Shown piece by piece: positions 50,917 to 59,567 of a DNA stretch of 64,000 nucleotides. The notes under the pieces are model-generated. The model saw nothing but the letters and a program-made list of their open reading frames with translations, had not been told where the DNA came from and ran no database searches. Position 1 is the stretch's first letter, and each line of letters opens with the position of its first letter. This DNA comes from Naumannella cuiyingiana (GTDB taxonomy: Bacteria; Actinomycetota; Actinomycetes; Propionibacteriales; Propionibacteriaceae): assembly GCF_013408305.1 (NCBI RefSeq), contig NZ_JACBZS010000001.1, positions 1,178,001 through 1,242,000 of the forward strand. The letters are read 5' to 3'. Made by a program: the position numbers and the translations under genes.

Positions 50917-53024
50917 TGACCGACACGCATTGCCCCTACTGCGCCCTGCAGTGCGCGATCACGCTGACCGTCGACGAGACGGGCGGCAACCGCACGGTCA
51001 GCGTCGCCCCGCGCGACTTCCCGACCAACCTCGGCGGGCTGTGTCAGAAGGGCTGGACCGCGGCAACGCTGTTGGACCATCCCGACCGGCTGACCACGCC
51101 GCTGGTCCGGCGCGACGGTGCGCTGGTGCCGGCCAGCTGGGACGAGGCGTACGCCGTGATCATCGAGCGGGTACGCCGGGTGCAGGACGAGTCCGGGCGC
51201 GACGCCGTGGCCGTCTTCGGCGGCGGCGGGCTGACCAACGAGAAAGCCTACCTGCTCGGCAAGTTCGCCAGGCTCGCGCTCGGCACATCCATGATCGACT
51301 ACAACGGCCGGTTCTGCATGTCGTCGGCGGCCGCGGCGGGCAACCGCGCCTTCGGGCTGGACCGCGGGCTGCCGTTCCCGCTGGCCGATCTCGGCGGCGC
51401 CGACGCCGTCCTGCTCGCCGGGTCCAATCTCGCCGCGACGATGCCGCCGGCGGTCCGCCACCTCGCCAGCATCCGCGAGCGCGGCGGGCTGATCGCGATC
51501 GATCCGCGGCGCAGCGAGACCGCGCGGCTCACCGACGACGGCGCCGGCATCCATCTGCGCAATCTTCCGGGCAGCGATCTCGCGGTGCTGCTCGGCCTGT
51601 TGCAGGTGATCATCGCCGAGGACCGTTGCGACGAGGACTATCTCGCGTCCCGCACCACGGGCTGGCCACGGGTACGCGCGGCCGCCGCCCAGTGGTGGCC
51701 CGAACGCGTCGAGCGGGCCTCGGGCGTACCAGCCGATGCCTTGCGCCAGGCCGCCCGGCTACTCGCCGCCGCGAGCCCCGCACGCGGTGGTGCGGGGGCG
51801 TACCTGCTGACCGGTCGGGGCGCGGAGCAGCACGCCCACGGCACCGACACGGTGACCGCGGTGATCAACCTCGCGCTGGCGCTCGGCCTGCCCGGGCGCG
51901 CCGGCAGCGGCTACGGCGCGATCACCGGCCAGGGCAACGGCCAGGGCGGCCGCGAGCACGGGCAGAAGAACGATCAGCTCCCCGGCTACCGCAAGATCAC
52001 CGATCACGCCGCCCGGGAACACGTGGCGAGCGTGTGGGGAGTCGCTCCCGAGACGATCCCGGGCCCGGGCGTACCGGCCGTCCAACTGCTGCGGTCGCTC
52101 GGTACGCCGGGCGGGCCGCGCGCCCTGTTCGTGCACGGCGCCAACCCGGTGATCAGCGGCCCCGATGCGCAGGTGATCACCGAGCGGCTCGCGGCGCTCG
52201 ACCTGCTGGTGGTGTGCGACTTCTTCCGCTCCGAGACCGCGGAGCTGGCCGATGTCGTGCTACCGGTCACCCAGTGGGCCGAGGAGACCGGCACCATGAC
52301 CTCGCTGGAGGGCCGTGTGCTGCGGCGCCGGCGCGCGGTCCCGCCGCCCGAGGGGGTGCGCGACGAGTTGCGCGTGCTGGCCGACCTGGCCGGCCGGCTC
52401 GGCTGCCGCGCCGACTTCCCCACCGATCCCGATGCGGTGCTCGCCGAGCTGGGCCGCGCGAGCGCGGGCGGGATCGCCGACTACGGCGGCATCACCCCCG
52501 AACGGCTGGACCGCGGCGAGGCGCTGCACTGGCCCTGTCCGGCCGATGATCATCCCGGCACGCCGCGGCTGTTCGCCGAGCGGTTCGCCACCCCCGACGG
52601 GCGCGCGGCCATGATCGCGGTCGAGCCCGCCCCGGTGGACGATGATCTTCGACCCGATGCACCGATCTACCTGATCACCGGGCGGGTGCTGCAGCAGTAC
52701 CAGTCCGGCGCGCAGACCCGCCGCGTGGCCGCGCTGAATCGCGTGCAGGGCAGCGGTTTTGTCGAGCTGCACCCGCGGCTGGCCCGGCGCCTGGAAGTCG
52801 CCGAGGGCGAGCTGGTCCGGGTCCGCTCGGCGCGCGGGGAGGCCTGCGCGCCGGCGCGGATCAGCGCCGACCTGCGGCCCGACGTGGTGTTCATGCCGTT
52901 CCATTTCCCCGGGCAGGAGCGCGCCAACACGCTGACCAATCCGACGACCGACCCGGTCAGCGGGATGCCCGAGTTCAAGGTCTGCGCGGTCGAGGTGACG
53001 AAGATCAAGGAGGCGGCATGCTGA
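50916..53024 (+). CDS. Assimilatory nitrate reductase catalytic subunit
   Basis: 702-residue molybdopterin oxidoreductase that reduces nitrate to nitrite. The N-terminal [4Fe-4S] site is CPYCALQC with the fourth Cys in GGLCQKG. Mo-bis-MGD landmarks include YNGRFCMSSAAAAGNRAFGLDRG (Cys as probable Mo ligand), LLAGSNLAATMPP, GYGAITGQGNGQGGREHGQK, VHGANPVIS and, in the C-terminal domain, YLITGRVLQQYQSGAQTRR. No extra ferredoxin domain, so electrons come from the flavoprotein encoded next (7-nt overlap). Equivalent to NasA/NasC. Confidence 0.93.
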   Translation: MTDTHCPYCALQCAITLTVDETGGNRTVSVAPRDFPTNLGGLCQKGWTAATLLDHPDRLTTPLVRRDGALVPASWDEAYAVIIERVRRVQDESGRDAVAVFGGGGLTNEKAYLLGKFARLALGTSMIDYNGRFCMSSAAAAGNRAFGLDRGLPFPLADLGGADAVLLAGSNLAATMPPAVRHLASIRERGGLIAIDPRRSETARLTDDGAGIHLRNLPGSDLAVLLGLLQVIIAEDRCDEDYLASRTTGWPRVRAAAAQWWPERVERASGVPADALRQAARLLAAASPARGGAGAYLLTGRGAEQHAHGTDTVTAVINLALALGLPGRAGSGYGAITGQGNGQGGREHGQKNDQLPGYRKITDHAAREHVASVWGVAPETIPGPGVPAVQLLRSLGTPGGPRALFVHGANPVISGPDAQVITERLAALDLLVVCDFFRSETAELADVVLPVTQWAEETGTMTSLEGRVLRRRRAVPPPEGVRDELRVLADLAGRLGCRADFPTDPDAVLAELGRASAGGIADYGGITPERLDRGEALHWPCPADDHPGTPRLFAERFATPDGRAAMIAVEPAPVDDDLRPDAPIYLITGRVLQQYQSGAQTRRVAALNRVQGSGFVELHPRLARRLEVAEGELVRVRSARGEACAPARISADLRPDVVFMPFHFPGQERANTLTNPTTDPVSGMPEFKVCAVEVTKIKEAAC

Positions 53025-54517
53025 ACGGGATGCGGATCGTGGTGATCGGCAACGGCATGGTCGGCTCCCGGTTCTGCGCGGGGCTGGCGGGCTGCGGCGC
53101 GAAGATCACCGTCCTCGGCGCCGAGCCCTACGCCGCGTACAACCGGCTGCAGCTCTCCGAGGTGATCGCCGGCCGCGCCGAGCTGGGCTCGCTGGAGCTT
53201 CCCGGACCGCCGCCGGAGGCGACGGTGCTGCGCGGGGTCGCGGCGACCGCGATCGATCGGGTACGCCGCCGCGTGCGCGACAGCGCCGGCACCGAACACC
53301 CCTACGACCTGTGCGTGCTCGCCACCGGGGCCCGGGCCCGGCTGCCGCTGCCCGGCGCCCCGAGCGAGCCGCCGCCCGGGGTGCGCACGCTGCGCGACCT
53401 CGACGACTGCCGCGAGCTGCTGGCGGCCGCCGCCACCCATGACGACATCACCGTGCTCGGCGGCGGGCTGCTCGGGGTGGAGCTGGCCTGCGGGCTGCGT
53501 ACCCACGGCGTCAACGTCACGCTGATCAACAACGGCCCGTACCCGCTGCAGCGCCAACTGCCCGAGGGCGCCGGCCGGATCGCCGAGGCCACGCTCACCG
53601 ATCTCGGGGTACGGGTGATCAACAACGCCGAGGTACGCGGCTGGGGCCACCGTGGCACCCGGCTGACCGTCCTCACCCTGGCCACGGCGGCCGGCCCGAC
53701 CCGGGTGCCGACCTCGCTGCTGGTGGTCACCGCCGGCGTCTCTGCGCGCACCGAACTCGCCCGCGCCGCCGGCCTGCCGATCCGGCGCGGGGTCGTGGTG
53801 GGCGAGGACCTGCTGAGCCCGGCCGACCCCGCGATCGCAGCCATCGGCGACTGTGCGGAGACACCGGACGAGGGCTGCCCCGGCCTGCTGGCACCTGGCT
53901 GGGCACAGGCCGACCGCCTGGCGAGCCGGCTGCGCGGCGAGGCCCGGCGCCCGCCGGAGGCGGCCGGCGAGGTGATCGCGCTGAAGGCGGTGGGCCTGCA
54001 GGTGACCGCCCTCGGCGAGCTCGACTGGGCGACGACGGAGGCCGGCGGTACGCGGGTGCTGGAACTGTCCGATGCCGCGGCCCGGCGCGCCGTGCGGATC
54101 GCGGTCCGCGACGACCGACTGGTCGGCGCCGTCTGCGTCGGGGCCCCGCGCACGGCGGCCGACCTCACGGTGGCCTTCGAGCGACGCACGGCGCTGCCGC
54201 CCGACCCCGCGGAGCTCCTGCTCGCCGGCGACGGGCGACGTACCGATCCCACGGACCTGCCCGCCGCCGCCACGGTCTGCCGCTGCAACGGCGTGAACCG
54301 GGCCGAGATCGACCGGGCCCACGACTGCGGCGCCCGGACCGTGGAAGAAGTGGCGTGCGCCACCCGCGCCGGCACCGGCTGCGGCTCCTGCACCGGTCTG
54401 GTCGCCGCGCTGCTGCAGGCCGCGGCGGACAGGGTCACCGGTGATCGTGACGGGAGTGAGGGCCTTGTTGCAGGGCCGAAACATTCCGCACCGCTCGCCG
54501 AAACAAGCGCCACCTAG
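53018..54517 (+). CDS. Nitrate reductase electron-transfer flavoprotein with BFD-type [2Fe-2S] domain
   Basis: 499 residues. A pyridine nucleotide-disulphide oxidoreductase domain (VVIGNGMVGSRFCAGL, ITVLGGGLLGVELACGL, AIGDCAETP) resembles the N-terminal half of NirB. A C-terminal BFD-like domain has four Cys (TVCRCNGV and GTGCGSC) for [2Fe-2S]. It should pass electrons from NAD(P)H to the nitrate reductase, like Bacillus NasB. Unlike NirB it has no sirohaem domain. The nirB promoter lies within its last codons. Confidence 0.88.
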   Translation: MLNGMRIVVIGNGMVGSRFCAGLAGCGAKITVLGAEPYAAYNRLQLSEVIAGRAELGSLELPGPPPEATVLRGVAATAIDRVRRRVRDSAGTEHPYDLCVLATGARARLPLPGAPSEPPPGVRTLRDLDDCRELLAAAATHDDITVLGGGLLGVELACGLRTHGVNVTLINNGPYPLQRQLPEGAGRIAEATLTDLGVRVINNAEVRGWGHRGTRLTVLTLATAAGPTRVPTSLLVVTAGVSARTELARAAGLPIRRGVVVGEDLLSPADPAIAAIGDCAETPDEGCPGLLAPGWAQADRLASRLRGEARRPPEAAGEVIALKAVGLQVTALGELDWATTEAGGTRVLELSDAAARRAVRIAVRDDRLVGAVCVGAPRTAADLTVAFERRTALPPDPAELLLAGDGRRTDPTDLPAAATVCRCNGVNRAEIDRAHDCGARTVEEVACATRAGTGCGSCTGLVAALLQAAADRVTGDRDGSEGLVAGPKHSAPLAETSAT

Positions 54518-54520
54518 CGT
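54478..54520 (+). promoter_or_regulatory. nirB promoter with GlnR-like half sites
   Basis: GAAAC (54478-54482), 17 nt, GAAAC (54500-54504), 10 nt, TAGCGT (54515-54520). Spacing is identical to the narK promoter. It overlaps the end of the flavoprotein gene. A leader with GGAGGTG follows before ATG 54558. Confidence 0.6.
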
Positions 54521-54557
54521 CGGGGACCGAGCAGGTGGATCGAAACCGGAGGTGATC

Positions 54558-57167
54558 ATGACCGACCAGCGAATCGTGGTGATCGGCGCCGGCATGGTCG
54601 CCCAGAGGTTCGTCGAGGCGCTGGCCGACCGCGACGGATCCGCCGCCGTCACGGTCGTCGGCGAGGAGCCGCACGCGCCGTACGACCGGGTCGCCCTGAC
54701 CAGCTATTTCACCGGCGGCGCGGATGCCCTCGCCCTGGGCGATCCCGGGCTGTGGAAGCGGCCGGGTGTGCAGTTGGTCAGCGGGGTCGCCGCGACGGCA
54801 ATCGACCGCGATCGGCGTACCGTCACCCTCGCCGACGGACGCGAGCTGGGCTACGACGCGCTGGTCCTGGCGACCGGATCCCGGGCGTTCGTGCCGCCGG
54901 TCCCGGGCAGCGATCTGATCAACTCCTTCGTCTATCGCACGATCGACGACGTGCGCAGCATCGAGGCCTGCGTCCACGAGCTGGCGGCACGGCTCGACCG
55001 TCCGGTCCGCGGTGCGGTGATCGGCGGCGGGCTGCTCGGCCTGGAGGCGGCCGGCGCGCTGCGGGCGATGAACGCCGAGGCGGCCGTGATCGAGTTCGCG
55101 CCGCGGCTGATGCCGCTGCAGGTCGACGAGGGCGGCGGCGCCGAGCTGGCCCGGATCATCGCCGGACTCGGCGTGGACGTGCGGACCGGCACCGCCACCA
55201 AGCAGGTGCTCGCCGACGACGCGGGCGCGGTCCGCGCGCTCGACCTGGGCGAGGCCGAGCTCGACGCCGATCTGGTGATCTTCGCCACCGGGGTACGCCC
55301 GCGCGACGAGCTGGCCCGAGACGCCGGGCTGGCGATCGGCGAGCGCGGCGGCGCCGTGGTGGATGCCGGCTGCCGGACCAGCGACCCGGCGATCCTGGCC
55401 ATCGGCGAGGTGGCCTGCATCGGCGGTGCCGTGTGGGGGCTGATCGCCCCGGGCAATGCGATGGCCGAGATCGCGGTCGACCGCCTGCTCGGCGGGCAGG
55501 GCACCTTCCCGGGTGCGGACACCTCGGCCAAGCTCAAGCTGCTCGGCGTCGACGTCGCCTCGTTCGGGGACGCGTTCGCGACGACCCCGGGCGCGCTGGA
55601 GGTGGTGCACGCCGATCCGGTCACCGGCCGCTACGGCAAGCTGGTCGTCTCCGACGACGCCCGGACGCTGCTGGGCGGGATCCTGGTCGGCGACGCGTCG
55701 GCGTACCCGACCCTGCGGCCGCTGCTCGGCACCGAACTCTCCGCGGACCCGTCGGCCTACCTGGTCGGCGGCACTGCCGCGCCGGGCTCCGAGCAGTTGC
55801 CCGATGCCGCCGCGGTCTGCTCGTGCAACAACGTGACCGCGGGCACGGTGCGCGCGGCGGTCAGCGAGCACGGCTGCACCGATCTGGCCGCGGTGAAGGG
55901 CTGCACGAAGGCGGGCACCAGTTGCGGGTCGTGCCTGCCGCTGGTCAAGAGGCTGGTGGAGACCGAGCTGGCGGCCGCCGGGATCGAGGTCTCCCGCGCG
56001 CTCTGCGAGCACTTCGCGCTGGGCCGGGCCGAGCTCTTCGAGGCGGTACGCCTGACCGGGCTCGGCACCTTCTCCGAGATCATCGCCCGACACGGCCGCG
56101 GCGGGCGCGGCTGCGACATCTGCAAACCGGTGGTCGCCTCGATCCTCGCCAGCCTCGGCAACGGGCACATCCTCTCCGGCGAACAGGGCGCGCTGCAGGA
56201 CACCAACGACCACATGCTCGCCAACCTGCAGAAGGACGGCAGCTACTCGGTGGTGCCGCGCATCCCGGGCGGCGAGATCACCCCGGACGGGCTGATCACC
56301 ATCGGCGAGGTGGCGCGCGAGTTCGGGCTCTACACCAAGATCACCGGCGGCCAGCGGATCGATCTGTTCGGGGCGCGGGTGGAGCAGTTGCCGCAGATCT
56401 GGCGGCGCCTGGTGGAGGCCGGCTTCGAATCGGGCCACGCCTACGGCAAGGCGCTGCGGACCGTGAAGTCCTGCGTCGGCTCGACCTGGTGTCGCTACGG
56501 CGTACAGGACTCGGTCGCGATGGCGATCCGGCTGGAGCTGCGCTACCGCGGACTGCGGGCGCCGCACAAGATCAAGCTGGGAGTCTCCGGCTGCGCCCGG
56601 GAGTGCGCCGAGGCGCGCGGCAAGGACGTCGGCGTGATCGCCACGGACAAGGGCTGGAATCTCTACCTGGGCGGCAATGGCGGCTTCTCGCCCAAGCACG
56701 CCCAGCTCTTCGCGGAGGACCTGGACGACGACGGGTTGATCACGCTGATCGACCGTTTCCTGATCTACTACGTGCGCACCGCCGACCGGTTGCAGCGCAC
56801 CGCCGGCTGGCTGGAGTCGCTGGACGGCGGGCTGGACCGGTTGCGCGAGGTGATCGTCGACGACCGGCTCGGGGTGGCGGCCGATCTGGACGCCGCGATG
56901 GCCGCCCACGTCGCGGGCTATCGCGACGAGTGGGGCGAGGTGCTCGACGACCCGGACAAGTTGGCCCGGTTCGGATCCTTCGTCAATGCGGCGCAGACGC
57001 CCGATCCCGATCTTGCCTATGTCGGCGAGCGCGGTCAGCGGCGGCCGGCGACCCCGGCCGAGCGCGCCGCGGCGGCCTCCGGCGGGCTGCAGTTGATCAC
57101 GCCCGATCGCGAACCCGTACTGATCTCGGATTCCCGGCTCCCCACCCGCAGGAAGGACCCGCAATGA
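54558..57167 (+). CDS. nirB: NAD(P)H nitrite reductase large subunit
   Basis: 869 residues. Domains in order: FAD/NAD(P)H oxidoreductase (1-330; VVIGAGMVAQRFVEAL, VIGGGLLGLEAAGAL), rubredoxin-like linker, BFD-like [2Fe-2S] domain (VCSCNNVTAGTV, GTSCGSCLP, about 415-470), then the nitrite/sulphite reductase half. The sirohaem-[4Fe-4S] cysteines are visible in KSCVGSTWCRYG and GVSGCARECAEARGKD. Six-electron reduction of nitrite to ammonium. ATGA overlap with nirD. Confidence 0.96.
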   Translation: MTDQRIVVIGAGMVAQRFVEALADRDGSAAVTVVGEEPHAPYDRVALTSYFTGGADALALGDPGLWKRPGVQLVSGVAATAIDRDRRTVTLADGRELGYDALVLATGSRAFVPPVPGSDLINSFVYRTIDDVRSIEACVHELAARLDRPVRGAVIGGGLLGLEAAGALRAMNAEAAVIEFAPRLMPLQVDEGGGAELARIIAGLGVDVRTGTATKQVLADDAGAVRALDLGEAELDADLVIFATGVRPRDELARDAGLAIGERGGAVVDAGCRTSDPAILAIGEVACIGGAVWGLIAPGNAMAEIAVDRLLGGQGTFPGADTSAKLKLLGVDVASFGDAFATTPGALEVVHADPVTGRYGKLVVSDDARTLLGGILVGDASAYPTLRPLLGTELSADPSAYLVGGTAAPGSEQLPDAAAVCSCNNVTAGTVRAAVSEHGCTDLAAVKGCTKAGTSCGSCLPLVKRLVETELAAAGIEVSRALCEHFALGRAELFEAVRLTGLGTFSEIIARHGRGGRGCDICKPVVASILASLGNGHILSGEQGALQDTNDHMLANLQKDGSYSVVPRIPGGEITPDGLITIGEVAREFGLYTKITGGQRIDLFGARVEQLPQIWRRLVEAGFESGHAYGKALRTVKSCVGSTWCRYGVQDSVAMAIRLELRYRGLRAPHKIKLGVSGCARECAEARGKDVGVIATDKGWNLYLGGNGGFSPKHAQLFAEDLDDDGLITLIDRFLIYYVRTADRLQRTAGWLESLDGGLDRLREVIVDDRLGVAADLDAAMAAHVAGYRDEWGEVLDDPDKLARFGSFVNAAQTPDPDLAYVGERGQRRPATPAERAAAASGGLQLITPDREPVLISDSRLPTRRKDPQ

Positions 57168-57568
57168 CCACCACCGAGCTCCACCACCGGCACACCTCCG
57201 CCCTCCCCGCCTGGACCACGGTCTGCACGGTCGCGCGGCTGCCCGTCGAGCGCGGGGTCGCCGCACTCGTCGCCGGCCGACAGGTGGCGATCTTCCGGCT
57301 GCACGACGACCGGGTGTTCGCCGTCGGCCACCGCGACCCGTTCACCGGGGTGAACGTGATCGCCCGCGGCATCGTCGGCTCCGCGCGGATCGGCGACGAG
57401 CTGGTGCCGACGGTCGCCTCCCCGCTGCACAAGCAGGTGTTCGATCTGCGTACCGGCGAGTGCCTGAGCGAGCCCGGCGTCGAGCTGGGCCGCTGGGACG
57501 TCCGGGTGCGCGAGGAGTGGGTGCAGGTACGCCCGGCCGTCGCGATCCCCCGCGCCGAGGTCGCCTGA
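57164..57568 (+). CDS. nirD: Nitrite reductase small subunit
   Basis: 134 residues with a Rieske-like fold: WTTVCTVARLPVERGVAALVAGRQVAIFRL, VFAVGHRDPFTGVNVIARGIVG, SPLHKQVFDLRTGECL. The C-H/C-H iron ligands of true Rieske proteins are absent, as is normal for NirD. It completes the NirBD complex and is coupled to nirB (ATGA) and to the methyltransferase gene downstream (TGATG). Confidence 0.95.
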   Translation: MTTTELHHRHTSALPAWTTVCTVARLPVERGVAALVAGRQVAIFRLHDDRVFAVGHRDPFTGVNVIARGIVGSARIGDELVPTVASPLHKQVFDLRTGECLSEPGVELGRWDVRVREEWVQVRPAVAIPRAEVA

Positions 57569-58305
57569 TGCCCGGGACGGGCCGCGTCGTGCTGGTCGGC
57601 GGCGGCCCGGGCGCGGACGACCTGATCACGGTCCGCGGCCTGCGGGCGTTGCAGTCCGCCGACGTGGTCGTCGCCGACCGGCTGGCCCCGCGCGGGCTGC
57701 TGGTCGGCCTGCGCGCGGAGATCATCGACGTCGGCAAGACGCCCTACCATCACCCCGTGCCGCAGGCCGAGATCAACGCGCTGCTGGTCGACCACGCCCG
57801 GGCCGGGCGCGCGGTCGTCCGGCTGAAGGGCGGCGACCCGTTCCTGCTCGGCCGCGGCGGCGAGGAGGTCGCGGCCTGCCGCGCCGCCGGCGTCGAGGTC
57901 GAGGTAGTGCCCGGGGTGAGCTCGGCCATCGCCGCACCCGCCGCCGCCGGCATCCCGGTCACCCACCGCGGGGTCGCCCAGGGGCTGTTGGTCATCTCCG
58001 GACACGACGAGCTGTCGCCCGCATTCCTCGCCGCGTGGCCACACACGCTGGTCGTACTGATGGGCATGGCGCGGTTGGCGGAGCTGACCGCCGGGTTGCT
58101 GCGGGCGGGCAAACCCGCCGCCACGCCCGCCGCCGTCGTGCAGCGCGCCTGGGGCGCCGGGCAGCGGGTGGTCCGAGCCCCGCTCGCCGAACTGCCCGCG
58201 CGGGTCACGAAGACGCAACTGGCCAACCCCGCGGTGATCGTGATCGGCCCGGTGGCCGCACTGGGCGCCGAGCTGGGCGAGGTGGTCGATGCAGCCGTCG
58301 CCTGA
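57568..58305 (+). CDS. Uroporphyrinogen-III C-methyltransferase
   Basis: 245 residues, SUMT/CobA type. GRVVLVGGGPGADDLITVRGL, ADVVVADRLAP, RAVVRLKGGDPFLLGRGGEE, VPGVSSAIAAPAAAGIPVTHRG and VVLMGMARL are diagnostic. It makes precorrin-2 for sirohaem, the NirB cofactor. No CysG-type dehydrogenase/chelatase domain is attached, so those steps are encoded elsewhere. It starts in a TGATG overlap with nirD. Confidence 0.95.
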   Translation: MPGTGRVVLVGGGPGADDLITVRGLRALQSADVVVADRLAPRGLLVGLRAEIIDVGKTPYHHPVPQAEINALLVDHARAGRAVVRLKGGDPFLLGRGGEEVAACRAAGVEVEVVPGVSSAIAAPAAAGIPVTHRGVAQGLLVISGHDELSPAFLAAWPHTLVVLMGMARLAELTAGLLRAGKPAATPAAVVQRAWGAGQRVVRAPLAELPARVTKTQLANPAVIVIGPVAALGAELGEVVDAAVA

Positions 58306-59422
58306 TCAGCTCTCCGGCTGCCGCGTGGTCCTCACCGCGCAGCGCCGGGCCGCCGAGTTCGCCGCAGCCCTGGAGCGCCGGGGCGCGTCGGTACTGCACG
58401 CCCCGACCCTTTCGGTGGTGCCGCACGTCGACGACAGCGAGCTCTTCCGGCGTACCACCGAACTGATCGAGAAGCCGCCGGATGTCACCGTGATCACCAC
58501 CGGCGTCGGCTTTCGCGGTTGGCTGGAGGCGGCCGACGCCGCGGGGGTGGCGACCCCACTCCTCCGTGTGCTCGGGCAGTCGCGGCTGATCGCGCGCGGA
58601 CCCAAGGCGCGCGGGGCCCTGCAGGCCGCCGGGCTGACCGCGGACTGGGTCGCCGAGTCCGAGACCAGCGCCGAGATCGCCGACCTGCTGCTGAGTGAGG
58701 GGGTGGCCGGTCAGCGGATCGCCATCCAGCACCACGGGTCCGGCGCGGACGGCCTCGACGAGGCCTTCGCGACCGCCTGTGCCGAGGTCTGCTCGCTGGT
58801 CGTCTACCGCTGGGGGCCGGCGCCCGACCCGGCTGCGGTCGCCGAGAGCGTGCGGCTCGTCGCCCGTCGCGAATGCGATGCCGTCGCCTTCACCTCCGCC
58901 CCCGGCGTCGCGGCCTTCCTCGACGCCGCCACCGAGCAGCGGGTGCTGGCCGAGGTCGCGCAGGCCTTCGCCGACGAGGACGGGGTCCTGGCCGCGGCGG
59001 TCGGCGTGATCACCGCCGGGCCGCTGCTCGAGCTCGGCGTGCAACCCCTGGTGCCCGACCGTTTCCGGCTCGGCGCGCTGGTCCGCGGCATCGTCCGCGA
59101 GCTCGGCGAGCGGCGCGGGCTGCGGCTGCTCACCTGCGGCGGCGAGCTGCGGCTGCTGCGCGGCGCGGCGCTGCTGGACGGCGAGGTGTTGCCGCTCTCG
59201 CCCGCCAGCCTCGCCGTGCTGCGGGTGCTCGCCGAGGCGGGCGGCGCCGTCGTGCACCGCGACGACATCCTGCGCGCCCTCCCGGGCAGCTCCGTCGACC
59301 CGCACGCCGCCGAGATGGCGGTGGCGCGGTTGCGCGGCACCCTGGCGCCGAGCGACCTGGTGCGTACCGTCATCCGCCGCGGCTACCGGCTGGCCGTGCC
59401 CGCGGCGTCCGTCGCCCGCTGA
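58289..59422 (+). CDS. Uroporphyrinogen-III synthase fused to a winged-helix DNA-binding domain
   Basis: 377 residues. Residues 10-255 are a HemD-type domain (GCRVVLTAQRRAAEFAAALERRGA, TTGVGFRGWLEAADAAGV, DAVAFTSAPGVAAFLDAA). Residues about 270-372 form an OmpR/PhoB-like winged helix: LLDGEVLPLSPASLAVLRVLAE, GAVVHRDDILRALPG and VRTVIRRGYRLAVP. Such fusions are known in actinobacterial nitrite reductase clusters and are suspected regulators. It overlaps the methyltransferase gene by 17 nt and ends the nitrate cluster. Confidence 0.88.
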   Translation: MQPSPDQLSGCRVVLTAQRRAAEFAAALERRGASVLHAPTLSVVPHVDDSELFRRTTELIEKPPDVTVITTGVGFRGWLEAADAAGVATPLLRVLGQSRLIARGPKARGALQAAGLTADWVAESETSAEIADLLLSEGVAGQRIAIQHHGSGADGLDEAFATACAEVCSLVVYRWGPAPDPAAVAESVRLVARRECDAVAFTSAPGVAAFLDAATEQRVLAEVAQAFADEDGVLAAAVGVITAGPLLELGVQPLVPDRFRLGALVRGIVRELGERRGLRLLTCGGELRLLRGAALLDGEVLPLSPASLAVLRVLAEAGGAVVHRDDILRALPGSSVDPHAAEMAVARLRGTLAPSDLVRTVIRRGYRLAVPAASVAR

Positions 59423-59471
59423 GCGCCGCTCCCGCGCGCCCGGTCCGCGTCCCAGCAACTGGCGGATGCGG

Positions 59472-59496
59472 TCAACCGTGGTTGAGCACCTACGAT
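59472..59496 (+). promoter_or_regulatory. Palindrome and -10-like box upstream of korA
   Basis: TCAACC-GT-GGTTGA (59472-59485) is a perfect 14-nt dyad followed 5 nt later by TACGAT (59491-59496), a TANNNT hexamer. It may be an operator/promoter for korAB; the mRNA leader would be about 65 nt. Confidence 0.4.
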
Positions 59497-59567
59497 GGAC
59501 GTTGCTCCGAAATTCGGGACGCCGCCGTTGCGGAAACCGGCGTGGCGTAGATGCGAAAGGCCAACGG

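Noticed and set aside
49638-53024. An 1128-codon plus-strand frame running through narK into the nitrate reductase
   Set aside because: The part before 50916 is the wrong frame of narK and shows only Arg/Ala/Gly-rich sequence. The reductase has its own ATG overlapping the narK stop.
54435-57266. A 943-codon minus-strand frame opposite nirB
   Set aside because: It is a complement shadow of nirB with no recognisable domain; all strong motifs lie on the plus strand.
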